Below, piece by piece: positions 9,253 through 17,251 of a stretch of 64,000 bases of DNA. The DNA lies in contig CANLXN010000005.1 of assembly GCA_947495135.1 (NCBI GenBank), positions 248,001 through 312,000 on the forward strand, in the 5' to 3' direction. Position numbers and translations under genes: made by a program. Numbering within the stretch: the stretch's first letter is position 1; every line of letters begins with the position of its first letter. This DNA is from an uncultured Flavobacteriaceae bacterium (lineage in GTDB: Bacteria > Bacteroidota > Bacteroidia > Flavobacteriales > Flavobacteriaceae). Below the pieces are notes generated by a model, which saw only the letters and a list, made by a program, of their open reading frames with translations, was not told the origin of the DNA and searched no databases.

Positions 9253-9795
9253 ATGAAAAAAATTAAACAACTAACAACTATTTTATTTCTCGCACTGGCC
9301 TTAGTGAGTTGTAATAAGGACGATGATTCTAACAACGAAGCGGGAAGCGGAGATGGAGGAAGTGAATATTTTAGAGCTCAAGTAGACGGAAGTGGCTTCG
9401 AGGCCGATACCGATTTGGCTACCTTAATAGGTGCTTCGCTAGTTACAAATAACGGACTAACAGTGCTCACAGCGCAGGGAAGCACAAACAACGGTAACTA
9501 TATCAACTTTAATATTATTGGATACGATGGCGTAGGAACTTATACCGTTGCAGACGATCTAACTAATGCGAATATGATTAGTTATGGCGAGTTAAACGGT
9601 GGAAGCGTAGAAGCGTGGATTGCCAATGGAGTCTTAGCACTTGGAGGAAATATCGCTCCCGGAGAGATTGTGATCACTTCTCAAAACGATACTATGGCAG
9701 AAGGAACTTTTTCCTTTGAAGGGTTAAATGCCAACTCAGGAAACAGTAAAAAGACCATTACTTCTGGGGAATTTAAAGTGGTATTCGATAACTAA
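9253..9795 (+). CDS. Secreted lipoprotein of unknown function
   Basis: The likely start at 9253 gives a lipoprotein signal peptide MKKIKQLTTILFLALALVSC with Cys as the lipidation site, followed by an acidic linker NKDDDSNNE. A start ten codons earlier is possible but would spoil the signal. The remaining ~150 residues look like a small all-beta domain, a common layout in Bacteroidetes surface lipoproteins. I do not recognise a function. Its promoter shares a motif with those of the beta-propeller gene and the response regulator, so it is probably part of that small regulon. Confidence 0.75.
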   Translation: MKKIKQLTTILFLALALVSCNKDDDSNNEAGSGDGGSEYFRAQVDGSGFEADTDLATLIGASLVTNNGLTVLTAQGSTNNGNYINFNIIGYDGVGTYTVADDLTNANMISYGELNGGSVEAWIANGVLALGGNIAPGEIVITSQNDTMAEGTFSFEGLNANSGNSKKTITSGEFKVVFDN

Positions 9796-9836
9796 ACGGA
9801 CTAAACAAATCTCTTTTATTGAGGTTTTAAGTGGAG

Positions 9837-9874
9837 CCGAAAGAAAAGTTAAAAGCTGTTCTTTCGGTTTTTTT
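9837..9874 (+). terminator. Rho-independent terminator
   Basis: A perfect stem CCGAAAGAA / TTCTTTCGG (9837-9845 with 9859-9867) is followed by seven T. It ends the lipoprotein transcript. Confidence 0.9.
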
Positions 9875-9929
9875 GTTTTTGAATAGTTAAGAGGTTTTCC
9901 TCATTACTGTAAGTTAGAAGGTTATTAAT

Positions 9930-9978
9930 AATACGTCAATTGCCCTATTGAAGTAAGGAATGTCCTTTTGCATTTTTG
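9930..9978 (+). promoter_or_regulatory. Promoter with 21-bp shared motif (copy 2)
   Basis: The motif at 9930-9950 reads AATACGTC followed by AATTGCCCTATTG. Twenty bases separate it from CATTTTTG (9971-9978). The beta-propeller gene begins at 10003. Motif and spacing match copies at 9152 and 13946. Confidence 0.6.
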
Positions 9979-10002
9979 TCTTGTTAATTTAAAACTACAA
10001 TT

Positions 10003-11877
10003 ATGAAATTTTCAACATTACTTTATAGGTTCTTAATCGTCGGACTTCTTTCCTGTCTTACGCTCAATGCCCAAAAAGCGGAGACTCCAGACTATCGGTA
10101 CGATATTGGAGGAAAAATCAATGATATGACGCTTACAGATGGCGGTACATTGGTGATTGCATCCAACGACGGCCTTGTGGGGGTAAAGCCAGGGAGTAAC
10201 GATCTTGTATTTAATTTTACAGATTACGGAAGAGTAAAGCCAGAAGAAGTATATTATGTTCCTGGGGCCCCTTATGTGGTGGTAGGGCAAACGGGTTTTG
10301 CTTCCTTGTCTTCGAAGAAAGCAGTGATCGATTATCTTTCGGGCGCGACTTTGTTTAGTACCGAAAAAGATGGATGGAAAAATGTTTTCAGTTGTGATGT
10401 CATGATGCCACAAAATAAGTTGGTAGTAAGCGGATTTCAGAAGGGAGAAGGAAAGCATCACGGTGTAACTCCAAAAGTAGCGGTGTACGATCTAGACACA
10501 GGAAAAGAAGATTATTCTTTTTTCTTAGTGGAGCCAGGAAAAGTGACCATGAAGAACTACACGGTTACCGGAACTCCATTATTACTTCAGGATAAATTGT
10601 TGATTCCAACTAGCCAAGGTGTTCTAGCAAAGTCGAAGACTGGTGAAACGCTATGGGAGTCAAAATTGAAGAATATTAATTGGATGGTGGCTAATTCTAG
10701 TGAGGAAGATATTTATGCTTTTATAACGAGTCAAAACAAAACAAACACCAAGATTCATAAAATTGCGAACAATGGAACTATTCTTTGGGAGGATGAGGCA
10801 AAAGTAAAAGGTGTGGTGACCAACTTTGAAATATTAAAACAAGGTTTGGCTGTAGTAAGTAACACTTATAATGAAGGAAAGAGCATACTTGCAGGGAGGT
10901 CTGAATCTAAAATTGCACTGCTAAATGCGGTTAACGGAGAGGATCTGTGGGACAAGGCGCCTAAAACCAAAGGATACGTGCAGCATTTCTATATCATGGA
11001 AGACGGTATTCTCTTCGGAATATATGAAGGAGGAATCAACAAAGTGTCTTTTGATGGCAAAACCTTGTTTAAAAAGCCGTTAAAAACTGGAGAAAATATT
11101 TTGACCATGGCACAGACTCCGCAAGGGTTGATTTATATTACTTCTGAAGATGCAAATATCGTGAACCTTTCTACCGGAGAACAGGTTTGGTCTAAGCCGC
11201 TTAAATACAAAAGAGCAGATGCAATAAGCTCAACCTACGATGAAAAAAATGATCGCTATTTGATAAGTGCCGATGAAGAATTATTTGCAGTAGCGGCTAA
11301 ATCGGGGTCCGTAAGCACCTTAGCAAAATCGAAGTTTGAAGGAAAGGAGAGCCCGTCTCATGTTGAAGTACGAAGCAACGGAATCTTACTAACTAGCGAT
11401 CAAAATATGATGAATCTTAATTGGGAAGGCGAAAAGAACTGGCACGAATATAAGCGTGCGCCTGGGAAGAGTGCATTTGGAGCCATTTTAGCAGGAGTTA
11501 CAGCTGTTGCTTCGGCCGCTGGGTCTGTAGCTGCAAATCATTCTGCCAACAGAAACAGAAATGTCTTAGGGAATTATACTGCTAGAGGAAAAAGAGAGGC
11601 AGATTTAGCAAATGGTTTGGCGGCTGCAAGTGGTGCCTCGGTAGCCGAAATGCTTAAGCGTTTTAAGGCCACCGCAGCCACACAAGACGCACAGTTTGTT
11701 TTAACGAAGTTAGAAAGTGGTGTGGGATTGGTAAAGTTGAATAAGGACAGTGGAGCCACAGAGAAAGAGATTTTACTGAAAGATAAAAAGCCAGAATATA
11801 TGGTGGATGATTTTGGAGGGATTCTCTATTATAAGGCAAATGATAAAACGGTCTTTGCCTACGATTTAACCAAATAA
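10003..11877 (+). CDS. Secreted beta-propeller (PQQ-like repeat) protein
   Basis: The 624-residue protein begins with a signal peptide ending near LNAQKAE. It contains repeated blades of the PQQ/WD type, for example DLDTGKEDYSF, SKTGETLWESK, NAVNGEDLWDK and NLSTGEQVWSK. There is also an unusual Ala/Gly-rich hydrophobic stretch around residues 488-510 (GAILAGVTAVASAAGSVAAN), which could be membrane-active or a flexible insert. There is no enzymatic motif, so it may be a scaffold or sensor accessory. It sits directly upstream of a TPR histidine kinase gene and shares a promoter motif with the cognate regulator gene. Confidence 0.8.
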   Translation: MKFSTLLYRFLIVGLLSCLTLNAQKAETPDYRYDIGGKINDMTLTDGGTLVIASNDGLVGVKPGSNDLVFNFTDYGRVKPEEVYYVPGAPYVVVGQTGFASLSSKKAVIDYLSGATLFSTEKDGWKNVFSCDVMMPQNKLVVSGFQKGEGKHHGVTPKVAVYDLDTGKEDYSFFLVEPGKVTMKNYTVTGTPLLLQDKLLIPTSQGVLAKSKTGETLWESKLKNINWMVANSSEEDIYAFITSQNKTNTKIHKIANNGTILWEDEAKVKGVVTNFEILKQGLAVVSNTYNEGKSILAGRSESKIALLNAVNGEDLWDKAPKTKGYVQHFYIMEDGILFGIYEGGINKVSFDGKTLFKKPLKTGENILTMAQTPQGLIYITSEDANIVNLSTGEQVWSKPLKYKRADAISSTYDEKNDRYLISADEELFAVAAKSGSVSTLAKSKFEGKESPSHVEVRSNGILLTSDQNMMNLNWEGEKNWHEYKRAPGKSAFGAILAGVTAVASAAGSVAANHSANRNRNVLGNYTARGKREADLANGLAAASGASVAEMLKRFKATAATQDAQFVLTKLESGVGLVKLNKDSGATEKEILLKDKKPEYMVDDFGGILYYKANDKTVFAYDLTK

Positions 11878-11924
11878 AGTCTAATTAATTGATCGTAAGT
11901 TTGAGGAGATTTGCGGTTTGAAGG

Positions 11925-11954
11925 ACCCCATAGTTTTATGGGGTTTTCTTTTTT
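11925..11954 (+). terminator. Rho-independent terminator
   Basis: ACCCCATA (11925-11932) pairs perfectly with TATGGGGT (11937-11944), followed by a T-rich tract. It separates the beta-propeller gene from the histidine kinase gene. Confidence 0.9.
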
Positions 11955-11987
11955 AGTAATTTAGAATCCATCAACTAACTATTATTA

Positions 11988-13934
11988 ATGTACAAATTAC
12001 TCTTAGTAACACTGCTATTATTACCAACTGTTCTATTTTCTCAGAACCAAGAGCGAGAAATTGATAGCCTGTTGAAGGTGGCGGAAAAGTCCAACGATTC
12101 TATTTGGTATGAAACTCATAGAGAAATTAGTTTTTACTATATTTTTAATAATCCGAAGAAGTCTGATAGCCTCATTAAACTTGGATTGTCAAAGGCGAAG
12201 GCTCAAGAAAATGAACTATGGGAGACTCGCTTCGAATATACCTACGGCGTTTTAATGGATGTAACAGCACAATTAGATTCTGCTCGCTATTATTTTAAAA
12301 GATCATTGGAACGCAGTAAACGGAATAATTTTGAGGACATAGTAGTGAAGGCGAACAACGGTTTGGGTATGAACCATTGGAACCGCAGAGAATATGAAGA
12401 AGCCTTGAGTTATTTTTTTGAGGCGCTGGACGGAAATAAAAAAGTGGGAAGTGAGCAAGAAGGAGCCAAGTACCTAAATAATATCGGACTTATCTACCAA
12501 GAGATGAATATCATTCCTAAGGCATTAAATTATCATGAACAAGCATTAACGATTAGGAAAAAATATAAATTGAATAGGGATATTCCTTCGTCCCTTAATA
12601 ATCTAGCTATTTGTCACAGAATGAATGGTGAGATTGAAAAAGCTAAGTCCTATGCTTTAGACGCCATAGCAATTGCAGAAAAAGAAAATGTACAACCTAT
12701 TAGGATGGATGCCTTGGGTACGTTGAGTAATATTTATGCCGATAATAATGAGGTAGATAAAGTGATTCCAATTCTGGAAGAGGTGATCAATTATAACGAC
12801 TCAAACAACCTTGTTTCTGCAAGTACTTTGGGGCCTATGTCTAATTTAATTAATGCTTATAATACCATTAATAGAGCGGATAAGGCACTTAGTTATGTTC
12901 AAAAAATAAATGCCTTAATGAAAGACTTCCCTCAATTCGCTACTATTTTTGAGGAGTATTATTTTAATTCTGCTCAGACCTATTTTATGCTTGGAGACTT
13001 ACCTAAGGGGGAGGAAATGATAAGTAGAGGACTCCGTATAAAGGATAGCGTGTTTTCGGTGGAGAACGCTCAATCTATGGCAGCTTTAGATACCAAGTTT
13101 CAGTTGTCTGAGCAAAAGAGAAATCTGGCAGAGACTCGTGCAAATCTTGCCGAAAGTAAGTTGAAAATACGAAGAAGAAACATGGCCATTTTTGGTGGTT
13201 TCGGCCTTTTACTTTTAACTGGACTTATTGGGTATTTAGTTTACAGTAAGCAGCGATTAAAAAATAGACAGCTGCAAAAAGAAAGCGAATTACGAAGCGC
13301 ATTAGCACTTATAGAAACTCAAAATAAGCTGCAACAACAACGCTTGCGTATTTCTCGAGACCTTCACGATAATATTGGTGCACAGCTTACTTTCGTAACT
13401 TCTTCCGTAGAAAACCTTAAGTACGGCTTAAAAGATAAAGACAAAACAACCGTTGCAAAGCTTTCGAACATTCGAGATTTTACTACTCAAACTATTTACG
13501 AGCTTCGGGATACCATTTGGGCAATGAACAAGCAGGAGATCACCTTTGAAGATTTGCAAACGCGGATCGCAAATTTTATTGAAAAAGCTGGGGCGGCTCG
13601 AGATGAAATTGATTTCAACTTTCAAAACTTAGTTCAAATTTCAAATGAAAAAAAATTTAGTTCTATCCAAGGAATGAACTTATATCGAATTATTCAAGAA
13701 AGTGTAAACAACGCTCTCAAGTATGCAGATGCTTCCAATATTACGATTAGGCTACAACAACAGAACGAACAGTATTGTCTTTCTATTAGCGATAATGGAA
13801 AAGGCTTCGATTTAGATGAAATTGAACAAGGTCACGGTCTTAATAACATCAGAAAAAGAGCAAGAGATTTAGACGGTGAGGTGCAAATCACTTCGGCGGA
13901 GGGACAAGGTACTTTGGTGGAATTAATCTTCTAA
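11988..13934 (+). CDS. TPR-containing sensor histidine kinase (HisKA_3 type)
   Basis: The 648-residue protein starts with a signal peptide, then about 350 periplasmic residues of TPR repeats (YLNNIGLIYQEMN, SLNNLAICHRMNG and others). One transmembrane helix lies near residues 398-418 and is followed by a coiled coil. The HisKA_3 dimerisation domain contains the phospho-acceptor His in SRDLHDNIGAQL (~residue 458). The HATPase domain has the N box NNALKYA and G boxes SDNGKGFD and GHGLNNI. The ligand of the TPR region is unknown. The response regulator gene lies 86 bp downstream, so they form a two-component pair. Confidence 0.93.
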   Translation: MYKLLLVTLLLLPTVLFSQNQEREIDSLLKVAEKSNDSIWYETHREISFYYIFNNPKKSDSLIKLGLSKAKAQENELWETRFEYTYGVLMDVTAQLDSARYYFKRSLERSKRNNFEDIVVKANNGLGMNHWNRREYEEALSYFFEALDGNKKVGSEQEGAKYLNNIGLIYQEMNIIPKALNYHEQALTIRKKYKLNRDIPSSLNNLAICHRMNGEIEKAKSYALDAIAIAEKENVQPIRMDALGTLSNIYADNNEVDKVIPILEEVINYNDSNNLVSASTLGPMSNLINAYNTINRADKALSYVQKINALMKDFPQFATIFEEYYFNSAQTYFMLGDLPKGEEMISRGLRIKDSVFSVENAQSMAALDTKFQLSEQKRNLAETRANLAESKLKIRRRNMAIFGGFGLLLLTGLIGYLVYSKQRLKNRQLQKESELRSALALIETQNKLQQQRLRISRDLHDNIGAQLTFVTSSVENLKYGLKDKDKTTVAKLSNIRDFTTQTIYELRDTIWAMNKQEITFEDLQTRIANFIEKAGAARDEIDFNFQNLVQISNEKKFSSIQGMNLYRIIQESVNNALKYADASNITIRLQQQNEQYCLSISDNGKGFDLDEIEQGHGLNNIRKRARDLDGEVQITSAEGQGTLVELIF

Positions 13935-13945
13935 TTATTCATGTA

Positions 13946-13994
13946 AATAGGGCAGTTGCCCCATAGTATTAAATCTTCTTTCTGTCTAATTTTA
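13946..13994 (+). promoter_or_regulatory. Promoter with 21-bp shared motif (copy 3)
   Basis: The motif at 13946-13966 reads AATAGGGC followed by AGTTGCCCCATAG, matching copy 2 at 16 of 21 positions. It contains the dyad GGGCA-GT-TGCCC. Exactly 20 bases later is TAATTTTA (13987-13994), one base from the -7 consensus. It lies in front of the response regulator gene at 14021, which suggests autoregulation. Confidence 0.55.
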
Positions 13995-14020
13995 GTATCT
14001 TTATATATAACTCTTTTCCT

Positions 14021-14671
14021 ATGAATTTTCGAGTAGCCATTGTTGATGATAATAGTTTTTTAATCCATGCAATCAAGGAGAAATTGTCTTTTTTCGACGA
14101 TGTTATAGTTAAACATACATCCTTAGATGGTAGCGAATTGTTGACTAAATTAGAGAATAGTCATAACCTAGACCTTATTTTAATGGATATTGAGATGCCC
14201 GTTTTAAACGGAATAGAAACAACTCAAATTGTAAAACAAAAATTTCCGCAGATCAAAATTATCATGTTGACGGCTTTCGATAACGACGAAAATATTTTTA
14301 ACGCTATTAAAGCGGGAGCAGATGGCTATCTACTGAAAGAAATTAATCCAGACCAACTCTACAATGGCATAAAAGAGACGATGAATGGGGGTGCGGCAAT
14401 GAATCCCTCCATTGCGCTAAAGACGTTAAAGTTATTGCGAAACCCTCTTCATATTGATAATCAGAAAGACAAAGAGGAGATTTCACTTTCTAAGCGAGAA
14501 GTTGAGGTGCTAGAGCAACTAAGTAAGGCACTTAGTTATAAGGCAATTGCAGAAAACCTTTTTCTTTCTCCAAGCACGGTTCGAAAGCACATTGAAAATA
14601 TTTACAAAAAACTACAGGTTCACAGTAAAATTGAAGCCGTACAAAAGGCTAAAAGACACAATATTATTTAG
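14021..14671 (+). CDS. NarL/LuxR-family response regulator
   Basis: The 216-residue protein has a receiver domain (residues ~4-120) with the acidic pair in VAIVDDNSF, the phospho-acceptor Asp in LILMDIEMP (~residue 56), the Thr in LTAFD and the Lys in LLKEI. The C-terminal GerE/LuxR HTH covers ~152-216 (LSKREVEVLEQLSK, then SPSTVRKHIENIYKKLQVHS). It is the expected partner of the HisKA_3 kinase upstream. Family members bind short dyads, which makes it the prime candidate to bind the 21-bp motif found before its own gene and two neighbours. Confidence 0.95.
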   Translation: MNFRVAIVDDNSFLIHAIKEKLSFFDDVIVKHTSLDGSELLTKLENSHNLDLILMDIEMPVLNGIETTQIVKQKFPQIKIIMLTAFDNDENIFNAIKAGADGYLLKEINPDQLYNGIKETMNGGAAMNPSIALKTLKLLRNPLHIDNQKDKEEISLSKREVEVLEQLSKALSYKAIAENLFLSPSTVRKHIENIYKKLQVHSKIEAVQKAKRHNII

Positions 14672-14693
14672 CAACACATCCCTTAGATAAAAT

Positions 14694-14723
14694 AAAAAGC
14701 CCTCCTAGTAAGAGGGCTTTTTT
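14694..14723. terminator. Bidirectional terminator between convergent genes
   Basis: AAAAAGCCCTC (14694-14704) pairs with GAGGGCTTTTT (14712-14722) across a 7-base loop. The A and T runs serve both the response regulator (plus) and metK (minus). Confidence 0.92.
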
Positions 14724-14758
14724 GTACTGAAATGGTATAAGCGATAAATAAAAAGGAG

Positions 14759-16015
14759 TTAAAGTCCGAATGCCTCTTTTACCTTATCGACATAGTCGAG
14801 TTTTTCCCAAGTAAACGTTTCTACTTCTTTTGTTACTGTTTCTCCAGACGGAGAAGTAAAAGTCACATTTTTTATTTCCGATGTTCTTCCCATGTGTCCG
14901 TACGCGGCAGTTTCAGAATAAATTGGATTGCGGAGTTTGAGACGTTTCTCAATAAAGTATGGACGCATATCGAAAATGCCTTCTACAATTTTGCTAATTT
15001 CTCCGTCCGTTAAATTAAGAGTAGAAGTTCCGTAGGTTTCTACGTGTATACTTGTAGGCTTAGCAACCCCAATAGCATAGGAAACCTGTACTAATACTTC
15101 TTTACATAATCCCGCTGCTACCAAATTTTTTGCAATGTGTCTAGTCGCGTAAGCTCCCGAGCGATCTACTTTTGAAGGATCTTTCCCTGAAAAAGCACCT
15201 CCACCATGGGCTCCCTTACCTCCATAAGTATCTACAATAATTTTTCTTCCGGTAAGACCTGTGTCGCCATGAGGGCCTCCTATCACGAAAGTACCTGTTG
15301 GATTGATGTGGTAGGTAATATCGTCATTAAATAATTCTTGAATATGCAATGGTAGTTTTGCCTTTACTCTAGGAATTAAAATAGAGATAATATCTTTTTT
15401 AATTTGATCCAACATCACTTGATCGTCTTGATCAAAGTCATCGTGTTGAGTAGAAACTACAATCGCTTCTATACGTTGCGGTACATTGTCGTCACTATAC
15501 TCAATGGTAACTTGTGATTTTGAATCTGGGCGCAAGTACTTAATCTCGTTCCCTTCCCGTCTCAAAGCAGCAAGTTCAATGAGTAATCGGTGTGATAATT
15601 CCAATGCCAAAGGCATGTAATTTTCGGTCTCATCTGTAGCATAACCAAACATCATTCCTTGGTCACCAGCTCCTTGGTCTTCTTTGTTGACTCGCTCCAC
15701 ACCTTGGTTAATATCTGGAGATTGTTCATGAATTGCAGAAAATACACCGCACGAATTTCCATCAAACATATATGCGCTCTTGGTGTAACCTATTTTATTG
15801 ATCACATCACGAGCAATTTTTTGCACATCCAAATAAGTGTCACTCTTTACTTCACCTGCAAGTACAACTTGTCCTGTGGTAACTAGAGTTTCACAAGCAA
15901 CTTTCGATTCGGGATCAAAGGCCAAAAAATTATCAATCAATGCGTCGCTAATTTGATCAGCAACTTTATCTGGGTGTCCTTCAGAAACACTCTCTGAAGT
16001 AAATAAATACGCCAT
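14759..16015 (-). CDS. metK: S-adenosylmethionine synthetase
   Basis: MetK makes S-adenosylmethionine from methionine and ATP. The 418-residue product has the family signatures: [15 protein letters not shown] near residue 12, the ATP-binding [12 protein letters not shown], and the P-loop-like [17 protein letters not shown] with the catalytic Lys/Asp. Its leader carries a SAM-II-like riboswitch, so SAM probably represses its own synthesis. It is a single-gene transcript, ended by a bidirectional terminator. Confidence 0.98.
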   Translation of the reverse strand: MAYLFTSESVSEGHPDKVADQISDALIDNFLAFDPESKVACETLVTTGQVVLAGEVKSDTYLDVQKIARDVINKIGYTKSAYMFDGNSCGVFSAIHEQSPDINQGVERVNKEDQGAGDQGMMFGYATDETENYMPLALELSHRLLIELAALRREGNEIKYLRPDSKSQVTIEYSDDNVPQRIEAIVVSTQHDDFDQDDQVMLDQIKKDIISILIPRVKAKLPLHIQELFNDDITYHINPTGTFVIGGPHGDTGLTGRKIIVDTYGGKGAHGGGAFSGKDPSKVDRSGAYATRHIAKNLVAAGLCKEVLVQVSYAIGVAKPTSIHVETYGTSTLNLTDGEISKIVEGIFDMRPYFIEKRLKLRNPIYSETAAYGHMGRTSEIKNVTFTSPSGETVTKEVETFTWEKLDYVDKVKEAFGL

Positions 16016-16076
16016 AAACGGTTTTAAATAAAAGTTATTCTAGGTGAGATTTGACGTAAGCGTCGAAGGAAGTTTA

Positions 16077-16129
16077 CACTGCCTTTAGCATTTTTTTCCG
16101 AGGTTGCAATCAGTCAAATCCTTCCTCTT
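16077..16129 (-). ncRNA. SAM-II-like riboswitch upstream of metK
   Basis: Read on the minus strand, the leader has GAGG, then GATTTGACTGATTGCAA, then CCTC, an A-rich linker and ATGCTAAAGG. This is the order of the SAM-II class: stem P1 (GAGG/CCTC), the loop GATTTgAC..ATTGCAA, and the 3' TGCTAAA that forms the pseudoknot. It begins about ten bases after a good -7 box and ends some 60 bases before metK. The identification is by motif recall, not by covariance scoring. Confidence 0.75.
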
Positions 16130-16139
16130 AATTTGACCG

Positions 16140-16170
16140 CAAATGTAAGGAAACTATTAAAATTACAAAA
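16140..16170 (-). promoter_or_regulatory. metK promoter
   Basis: On the minus strand TTTTG (plus 16166-16170) is followed after 18 bases by TACATTTG (plus 16140-16147), a perfect TAnnTTTG box. Transcription would start just ahead of the SAM-II-like aptamer. Confidence 0.7.
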
Positions 16171-16175
16171 GCAAC

Positions 16176-16709
16176 TTACCTTTTCTTTAAGACGGCTCTT
16201 TGAACCGTTGTAATAGGGAACGAAATAACTTCTGTTTTTTCTTTATCGGTTGCATAAGTAGTATTTTTCTGAGCTCTGGGCGCGAAGGTTATGTCGAAAA
16301 CCATGTAGTTTTCTTCAAAGGTGATAAATGTGGTTAATAAATTATCACCTACTTCGAACAAGGTGTACATTCTATTTTCGATCACTTTTTGATGAAGAAT
16401 TATTCCGTTGTTTTCGTCTAAAATATATTCACCTTTGGCTCGATTCTTTTCTTTTAGGGTGTACGCGCGTTCTTGTTTTTTATCTTCTGCTCCATATACC
16501 AACGTGTATTGATATTGTCCAAGTGTATCGGTAGGCAGCAAATGAAATTCCATCGCAATATCACTTTCTCCAGACTTTGATGAAATATGAAGTGTTCCCG
16601 TGTAAATTCCGAAGAAATCTTCTGGAAAACTTACGCTGTTTTCATTTTGAGAAATAACATCTGTAGTGACTGTAATCAAAAGGATAGCTAGACAATAATA
16701 AAATTTCAT
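16176..16709 (-). CDS. Secreted protein of unknown function
   Basis: The 177-residue product has a clear signal peptide (MKFYYCLAILLITVTTDVIS) and a mature part dominated by alternating hydrophobic/polar stretches, which fits a small beta-barrel or lipocalin-like fold. Examples are FFGIYTGTLHIS and ENYMVFDITFAPRA. I recognise no family or catalytic residue. It is upstream of metK on the same strand, but metK has its own promoter and riboswitch in the gap, so they are probably independent. Confidence 0.7.
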   Translation of the reverse strand: MKFYYCLAILLITVTTDVISQNENSVSFPEDFFGIYTGTLHISSKSGESDIAMEFHLLPTDTLGQYQYTLVYGAEDKKQERAYTLKEKNRAKGEYILDENNGIILHQKVIENRMYTLFEVGDNLLTTFITFEENYMVFDITFAPRAQKNTTYATDKEKTEVISFPITTVQRAVLKKR

Positions 16710-16793
16710 AGTCGGTGATTTTTGTACTGAAAAAAGAAAATTACGTTTTTAAATTAGGATATCTAAATTTCTTTGTGGAGATTTGTACCTCTT

Positions 16794-16844
16794 ATGAATA
16801 CACAAATTATCAATACTGTTATTTCTATTATTGTCATTCAATGA
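16794..16844 (+). CDS. ilv leader peptide 1 (Ile/Val-rich)
   Basis: This short reading frame encodes MNTQIINTVISIIVIQ: 6 Ile and 2 Val in 16 residues, and no Leu. It is followed by mutually exclusive RNA stems and a terminator, so its role is to measure charged tRNA-Ile and tRNA-Val by ribosome stalling. A possible -7 element, TTTCTTTG, lies just upstream near 16768. Confidence 0.82.
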   Translation: MNTQIINTVISIIVIQ

Positions 16845-16849
16845 CAACG

Positions 16850-16909
16850 GGAACGGTATTCAATAATTTCAATATATAGAAGCCTTTCCTAATCCGAAAG
16901 GCTTTTTTT
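16850..16909 (+). terminator. ilv attenuator 1 (terminator/antiterminator)
   Basis: The terminator stem GCCTTTC/GAAAGGC (16882-16888 with 16896-16902) is followed by seven T. Its 5' arm can instead pair with GGAACGG at 16850-16856 (CCTTTCC, 16883-16889, one mismatch). GGAACGG begins five bases after the leader stop codon, so a ribosome that finishes the peptide would cover it and favour termination. A ribosome stalled on the Ile/Val codons would leave it free, so transcription continues. Confidence 0.82.
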
Positions 16910-16939
16910 ATGGAGTAATAAGTAGAATGAATCAATAAA

Positions 16940-16996
16940 ATGAATCAAAATTGTAGCGCAATTGTCATTATTATTATCACGGGGCCACCCCGCTGA
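16940..16996 (+). CDS. ilv leader peptide 2 (Ile-run)
   Basis: The frame encodes MNQNCSAIVIIIITGPPR, with the run IVIIII (5 Ile, 1 Val). It lies 30 bases downstream of attenuator 1 and precedes a second terminator. The 3' part (CGGGG-CCA-CCCCG) can form a small GC hairpin inside the coding region, possibly a pausing hairpin. Confidence 0.82.
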   Translation: MNQNCSAIVIIIITGPPR

Positions 16997-17051
16997 TACA
17001 GATAGCTATTGTAATTAAAAAGCCTGTATCATATCGATACAGGCCTTTTTT
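16995..17051 (+). terminator. ilv attenuator 2 (terminator/antiterminator)
   Basis: GCCTGTATC (17022-17030) pairs perfectly with GATACAGGC (17036-17044), followed by a T-run. The competing antiterminator is GATACAG (16995-17001), which overlaps the leader stop codon and pairs perfectly with CTGTATC (17024-17030). The logic is the same as in attenuator 1. From 17052 to the ilvD start (17252) I see no further supported feature. Confidence 0.85.
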
Positions 17052-17251
17052 ATGGAACTAATTAAAACCGTGAACATCGGACATGAATATCGTATAAAAT
17101 GCTATAAATCAATAATTTATTAGAAAATATAGTAGATTGAATAAAGTCTGAAATTTTAAAACCGAAGACCTAGTATAATTACATCAAGTAATTTCGAGTA
17201 ACGAAACTGAAGATGTGCTCATTTCCGAAGCACCAATCACGAACAAAACGA

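Noticed and set aside
10033-10461. 142-codon minus-strand frame
   Set aside because: It is antisense to the beta-propeller gene, has no signal or domain, and an atypical composition.
17083-17097. Mini-frame MNIV after the second ilv terminator
   Set aside because: Four codons only, no following terminator and no antiterminator arm, so it is probably chance rather than a third attenuator.
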